The notes under the pieces were generated by a model. That model was given only the letters and a program-made list of their open reading frames with translations. It was not told the DNA's origin and did not search any database. Below are positions 59,621 to 64,000 of a DNA stretch of 64,000 nt, piece by piece. The stretch is from Gnetum montanum (Eukaryota; Streptophyta; Gnetopsida; Gnetales; Gnetaceae), in assembly GCA_015680685.1 (NCBI GenBank), contig MNCI01015670.1, positions 560,486-624,485 on the forward strand, given 5' to 3'. The position numbers were made by a program, and so were the translations under genes. The stretch's first letter is position 1, and every line of letters begins with the position of its first letter.

Positions 59621-60430
59621 TCATGTTCACACTCCTTGGTCTAGATGAATGGATCATTATTTTTCATAAGCTTGACCAATGACTTTGTGATCTTAGAGAA
59701 ATTCTCTATGAATCACCGATAGTAACTAGTATGTCCAAGGAATGATCTAAAATCTTTGACTATCTCTAGTTGACATGTAATTCCTTAAATGAACCTTATC
59801 TTTTTTAGATTAACCTCAATCCCTTCTTATGAAATTCTGTGCCCCAACATAATGCCTTCTTGGATCATGAGATGATTCTTTTGCCAATTGAGCTATAGAT
59901 TTGTTTTGACACATCTCTTTACTACTTCCTCAAGGAATTCCAAGGCTTTCCCAAACATATCTCCATAGATGAAGAAGTCATCCATGAAGACTTCCACACC
60001 ACTATTGATCTGCTATTAGAAAATACTAAGGACTAAGCATTGAAATGTTATGGGGGCATTGCACAAACCAAATGTCATCTTACAATATGCAAAAGTTCCC
60101 TAAGGACTCATGAATGTTGTTTTGGCCTAAACTTCTAGCACAATTTCAATTTGGTTATAGCCACTATAACCATCCAAGAAGCTATAATAGCAATGCCTAG
60201 ATATGGTTTCCAACACTTGATCTACAAATGGTAATGGAAAGTGATCTTTTCATGTCACCATGTTCAACAACCTAAAGTCGATGTAAACCTACCACTCACC
60301 ACCTTTCTTTGAAACAATTACAAGTGGGCTAACCCACTCACTATTCATGATGGGATAGATGAACCCTACCTTAAGGAGTTACTCTATTTTCTCCTTGATG
60401 ATATACTTCAATTTAGGATTCAACCACCTC
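59621..60430 (-). pseudogene. pol: Reverse transcriptase of element H
   Basis: FMDD at 59978-59989, followed by FFIYGDMF. Upstream come GYNQIEIV (near 60150), the LLNMVT block (60270) and EWVSPLVIVSKKGG (60310-60350). Fingers with EENRVTP-like and LNPKLKYIIKE (60400) complete the N-terminal part. One of the more readable RTs here, with about ten stops. Confidence 0.82.
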
Positions 60431-60839
60431 TGCATCTGCCTTCTTAGCTTCATGGTTGGGTCAATATAAATGCCATGTTGGCATATCCTTGGATTAATTC
60501 TTGTCAACTCCAAGTATGACCAAGCAAAGGTTGTTGACCATTTTTTAACCACCTTTAATAGTTTTTCTTTTTTTTAGGAGCAAGTTTGGCATTGATTATG
60601 ACCATTTTACCAATTTTTAAAAATTCATATTCCATGCCAAATGATAGAGTTTGTAGCTCTAGCAGTTCTTGCTTGAAGTTATCAGGGATTTCCAACTCTC
60701 CCCAATAGGTATCATCATCTTTATCATTAGAAAGTTGGTGATGAACTTTCTCAAGTTCATTCATGCTTTCAACATAAGCACATGTTAGACTCTCTGTTGG
60801 TTTCATGCATAATGTATTACTATCTGAGTTGGCTATCAA
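60431..60839 (-). pseudogene. pol: Pre-RT linker of element H
   Basis: Open at 60555-60839: SLTCAYVESMNELEKVHHQL, then the acidic NDKDDDTYWGELEIPDNF and MEYEFLKIGKMVIINAKLA. It is the homologue of D 13530-13760 and links protease to RT. The linker shows a conserved acidic patch (D/E-rich) in D, F and H. Confidence 0.75.
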
Positions 60840-61440
60840 CCATTGGATATCCTCCTATCTTGTGGTTGTTGTGTATAGACACCTTTGGATATATGTTTCT
60901 TGTCCACATTGATTGCATGCTTTGATATATGTACTTTTGATGGACCAAATCTTTTGCATGCAATTATACCCATTATCGCTATACGTGATGCATGGAATAT
61001 GCTTCTTCTCTAACTTTCCAAATGCATTTTCCTTGGAGATTTTCAGGAAGATGTCCGTTATGCCCATAGGTGCATCTACTGGGCTTAACCAAGCCCTTCC
61101 CATAATGATGGGAAATTCACCTTTATAGTTTTCAACCCTGATCACTAGAAAATTAGCAAGATAGGATCATCCACTTACTATGGTCATAATGTCCTCCACT
61201 AATCCCAAGGAAATAGTGATTGGTTGATTTTCTAATTCTAAAAGAATGTTTCTCTTCTTGAGAGGTGGTAGGTTCTAGGCCTTGTACATGTCATGGGAGA
61301 TGAGATTGACACTGAAACTAGAATCAAGAAGAGCCTTTCATGGCTTATTTCTAGCAATCTATAGGTAAATGAGTAGACTTCCTGGGTTAGATCCTTTTGT
61401 AGGAAGGTTGCTAGCCTTTATCTAATTGGAAACAACATGA
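60840..61440 (-). pseudogene. Protease of element H
   Basis: The C-terminal half is open at 60855-61145 (VENYKGEFPIIMGRAWLS, then HIPCITYSDNGYNCMQKIW and KACNQCGQETYIQR). The active-site-like region lies upstream near 61310 with SSFSVNLISHDMYKA. The frame is better preserved than D. Confidence 0.74.
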
Positions 61441-63073
61441 GTTAGCATCATAGTGTAGATCCAAGGTGACATTTGGTTTGAAGGGCACTTGAAGGTATTT
61501 GATGTAGAGGATGAGGGTACTAGAGATGTAAGGTGATCAACTGTACTAGGTTGTGAGGGTTGGAGAGGACTGTTGGATTGGAAAAAGAGTCATTTTCTAA
61601 ATCAATTGTCCAAACCACTTGGCTGGAAAGCTATTTGTGAATGTACAACCCTTATAGCATTGTGTTGCTACGACTGTGGAGGAATCTCACCCTACATGGA
61701 CAGAGTAGGAGGTAACTAGTTTGAGGGCAAAGGGATGTGTGCAAATGGATGCAACAAGTGGTATGGATATGGGTTCTCCCCTCAAGTAGATGGTGAAAGT
61801 GTTTGATGATACTCTAGAGGATAATAGTAATGCTGAAATGAGGTATGGCTTGTAGCACTTCTTGGAGAAACAACTCGCTGAACATAGTACCCGTATGGAT
61901 CTAGTTGCTTGTAAGAATACTACTACCTTGGCAACGACATTCCCCATGATTGAGGTTGGTGTTACTATTGGTATTGTTCATATGGTTATGGTGGAGCTCC
62001 ACTTACATAGTAAGTTTGTTGTTGTTGGTGAAACTGCCTTGGATTACCTTGAGGATAAGGTAATCGTCTAGGTGCTTGCCTACGTGCTAGTCGAGGATTC
62101 AATGCATACACCCCACACTATTGTAAGTGTAACACCATAAGTCAAAACCCCTTTGTATGTTCATATTGACAAATGTCACAACTAGCATCATCTTTGAAGC
62201 ATGTCTCCACAACTTCCTTAACAGTAGTATCTTTGCCCATACCTCTCTGGTAGGCATGTTCAACTTTTTTTCATATCCTATATTCATGATCACTATTCTA
62301 TTCTTTGGATTCTTCAGTAATCTTCATAGAAATTTGAAAATTTTCATCTAGATAGTTCCATAACTTATCAACCTTTGCTGAAATGTTAGAAATAAATTTT
62401 TGAATAAGTAAGGTTTTCTTATTCACCACTTCATTGAGTGGTGACTCCTCATCACAAAATTGAACCTCCCTTTTCCAAATAGAAGGGTCCCTATTATATT
62501 TTTCCACACTTTCTCTTTTTTACAACTCACCGTCTTCTTTTGTAACCTACCCAATCAGGCTTTGGATCTAATGAGCTCTTAATTCAAATAGTCTCCCTTG
62601 GGCACAAACCCCAAGAGTTCTTCTAGTTTTAGCTCTGAGCCCATCTATGATGTGGTAGAGTTGCTCCCTCTGAGAATATCCATGGCCAGGGCATTAGTGT
62701 AAGAGAGAATAATATCTGCCCATGGAGGCATCCAAGCATTCATGTATTCCTTGTTTCTAGCTTTGGATTTGCCTTTTAGGTTGGACACTTTGGAGTATGT
62801 CTTATATTTATCATTAAATAGTCCTAACATGGTACTCCATTGGTGAATGTGTTTCAATTCCAAGGACCGATACCAACTTCTAGCTTCCTTGATGAGTGTC
62901 CTAGGGAAGAGCTTGATTTTTTGCTAATCATTTTCAATGTTCTATAAGGCATAGGCATCTTCATTATCATATAATTTGTTGGTTCTCCAATCTTCATTGT
63001 CATATAATTCATTGGTTCTCCAATGAATTTCCTCACTAAGTGTGGCATTATCGTAATCTTGTAGGAGAGCCAT
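61441..63073 (-). pseudogene. gag: gag of element H, internally deleted
   Basis: Start ATG at 63073 (MALLQDYDNATL). After about 25 codons the frame jumps straight into the core near DAYAL-NIEN (62940), so the Ser-rich linker and early core are lost (about 200 codons by comparison with C). The core continues with LFPRTLIKEAR and HIHQWSTMLGLFNDKYKTYSKVSNL (62780-62870). DKLWNYLDENFQ is near 62350 and the tail at 61690-62100. The deletion sits at a short tandem duplication (62955-63032). Confidence 0.76.
62955..63032. repeat. Tandem duplication of about 39 bp in H gag
   Basis: CTTCATTATCATATAATTTG and CTTCATTGTCATATAATTCA begin two adjacent units that both continue TTGGTTCTCCAAT. It encodes a repeated NELYDNEDWRTN-like peptide in gag frame. 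Confidence 0.75.
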
Positions 63074-63200
63074 GGTTGTGCAATTGTGTGTGAATTTGTA
63101 TGTGAATTTCCATAAATTATTTCTTCTTTGTAAGAGATATATTGTTGATTCCTATATAGTGACCTTGTATGATATAACTAATCTAGATAACTAGCACTGT

Positions 63201-63217
63201 CCCTAGCAACGACGCCA
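63201..63217 (-). other. Primer-binding site of element H
   Basis: The minus strand reads TGGCGTCGTTGCTAGGG. Two C-to-T changes and one further change separate it from the tRNA-Asp-type site, making it among the best preserved here. Confidence 0.8.
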
Positions 63218-63218
63218 A

Positions 63219-63812
63219 TGATGAGTGGTGAGATACCCCTACACTCAACCATACGAATATGAGTGTTTCACGCACGATCTGGCCGAACTCCACAAACGGT
63301 CCATTTGTGGTATCAAGATAGTTATCCTTAGGTTGCAATTCGCTATCTTCCCATCTAGACTAGTGTTAACATTTTCACGTATGATTTAGTCCAGAATGAG
63401 ATGTATGATGTGTTCCTAGACTAATGCTACTCCTGAATACAATGGGAAATAATATTAACTAAGCTAAGAGAGAGAGGGTAAGAGAGAATTTAAGCTAGCC
63501 TAAGTGCGATGAGCATCCATTCCTTAATCATCCGTACACATCTTGGACTTCATGCACGACTACCACTTGGATTACCAAGCATAGATCCTAGGTATACTAC
63601 TGGGTTACCAAGTAGTCATACTTAAATGCTCGTAATCAAGTCATACTCATTTCGCATTTAACAGGAGTTTAGGGTGAAGAGATATTAACTAAGAAAGTAG
63701 TAAATAACAATTAAATAAATAAATAATTAAGCTAAGTGAATGCTAGAATAATGAAGTAATCTTGATCTTTATTTCCAGTCATCTGCGTATCCAAGTACCT
63801 CACACTCAAATA
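63219..63812 (-). repeat. 5' LTR of element H, U3 side missing
   Basis: Starts TGATGAGTGGTGAGATACCCC and is collinear with the LTRs of A and B for about 590 bp, to CACTCAAATAAGG near 63812. The TATA and U3 repeats are absent. Confidence 0.86.
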
Positions 63813-64000
63813 AGGATTCCTATGAGATCTACCGGTGGCACAACAGGTACATTGAATGATTCTTTAATGTGGTCTACGACCACTTCTGTGACTCCTGCTA
63901 CATTCTAGTGTTGCATGACCATCACTGTGACCCCTTTACTAGTTTCTAATTGCACTTGGAAAGATGCAGCATTTCCTAAGATCTATTGTGACCAAGCGCT
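63813..64000 (-). pseudogene. Element I: extra ORF fragment at the window edge
   Basis: Matches the coiled-coil part of A (2570-2760) and B (25570-25740) on the same strand, including the repeated HVEEIIDHIKE-like region. It continues beyond the window, so the rest of the element is not visible. It abuts the broken LTR of H. Confidence 0.75.

Larger units (their letters stand above)
55060..63812 (-). mobile_element. Element H: gag-pol element, 3' end truncated
   Basis: Minus strand from right to left: partial 5' LTR (63219-63812), PBS, gag, protease, RT, RNase H, integrase, spacer and the first third of the extra ORF. The rest of that ORF and the 3' LTR are missing at the junction with G near 55060. 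At the right, its LTR stops near 63812 and joins another element's extra ORF. Together with D it is the only copy keeping protease, RT, RNase H and integrase. Confidence 0.85.

Overview
The window looks like intergenic DNA from a large plant nuclear genome built almost entirely of LTR retrotransposons. No intact host gene, rRNA, tRNA or CRISPR was seen. Every coding stretch is a retrotransposon gag, pol or extra ORF broken by many stops. The base composition is AT-rich and CpG-poor, and differences between paired LTRs are mostly C/T or G/A, the pattern expected from long-term cytosine methylation and deamination. The species cannot be named from this; a large-genome monocot or gymnosperm would fit.

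All elements belong to one broad Ty3/gypsy group. It resembles the plant Athila/Tat branch: LTRs of about 830-950 bp ending TGATGAGT...ACTCATCA, a primer-binding site like the 3' end of tRNA-Asp, a purine tract ending next to TGATGAG, gag-PR-RT-RNaseH-INT order, RT motif FMDD, and a long extra ORF between integrase and the 3' LTR that encodes a largely coiled-coil protein.

Layout from left to right: A (114-8787, minus) has LTR, extra ORF, spacer and gag but no pol. C (8788-11147, minus) is a less decayed gag and LTR fragment. D (11148-22333, plus) carries gag-pol-extra ORF and a 3' LTR but has lost its 5' LTR. An unassigned stretch (22334-23178) follows. B (23184-30457, minus) is a complete pol-less element with a perfect 5-bp target duplication CCATC. 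After a second unassigned stretch comes G (31005-32917 and 54116-55050, minus), a pol fragment split by E. E (32918-54115, minus) is complete with two LTRs and is itself split by F (39752-52596, plus), which also has two LTRs. H (about 55060-63812, minus) has gag-pol and part of the extra ORF. I (63813-64000, minus) is the edge of another extra ORF. The nesting order is F inside E inside G.

The most interesting signals are: (1) a pol-less family (A and B) that keeps gag and the extra ORF and has clearly transposed; (2) an internal promoter-like module ahead of the extra ORF whose short repeats match those upstream of the TATA box in the same family's LTR; (3) a likely 5' leader intron placing a splice acceptor directly before the ATG of the extra ORF; (4) a second purine-tract motif just after integrase, kept in the elements that retain this region; (5) an exact 625-bp duplication across a single N at 48631, most likely an assembly join error.
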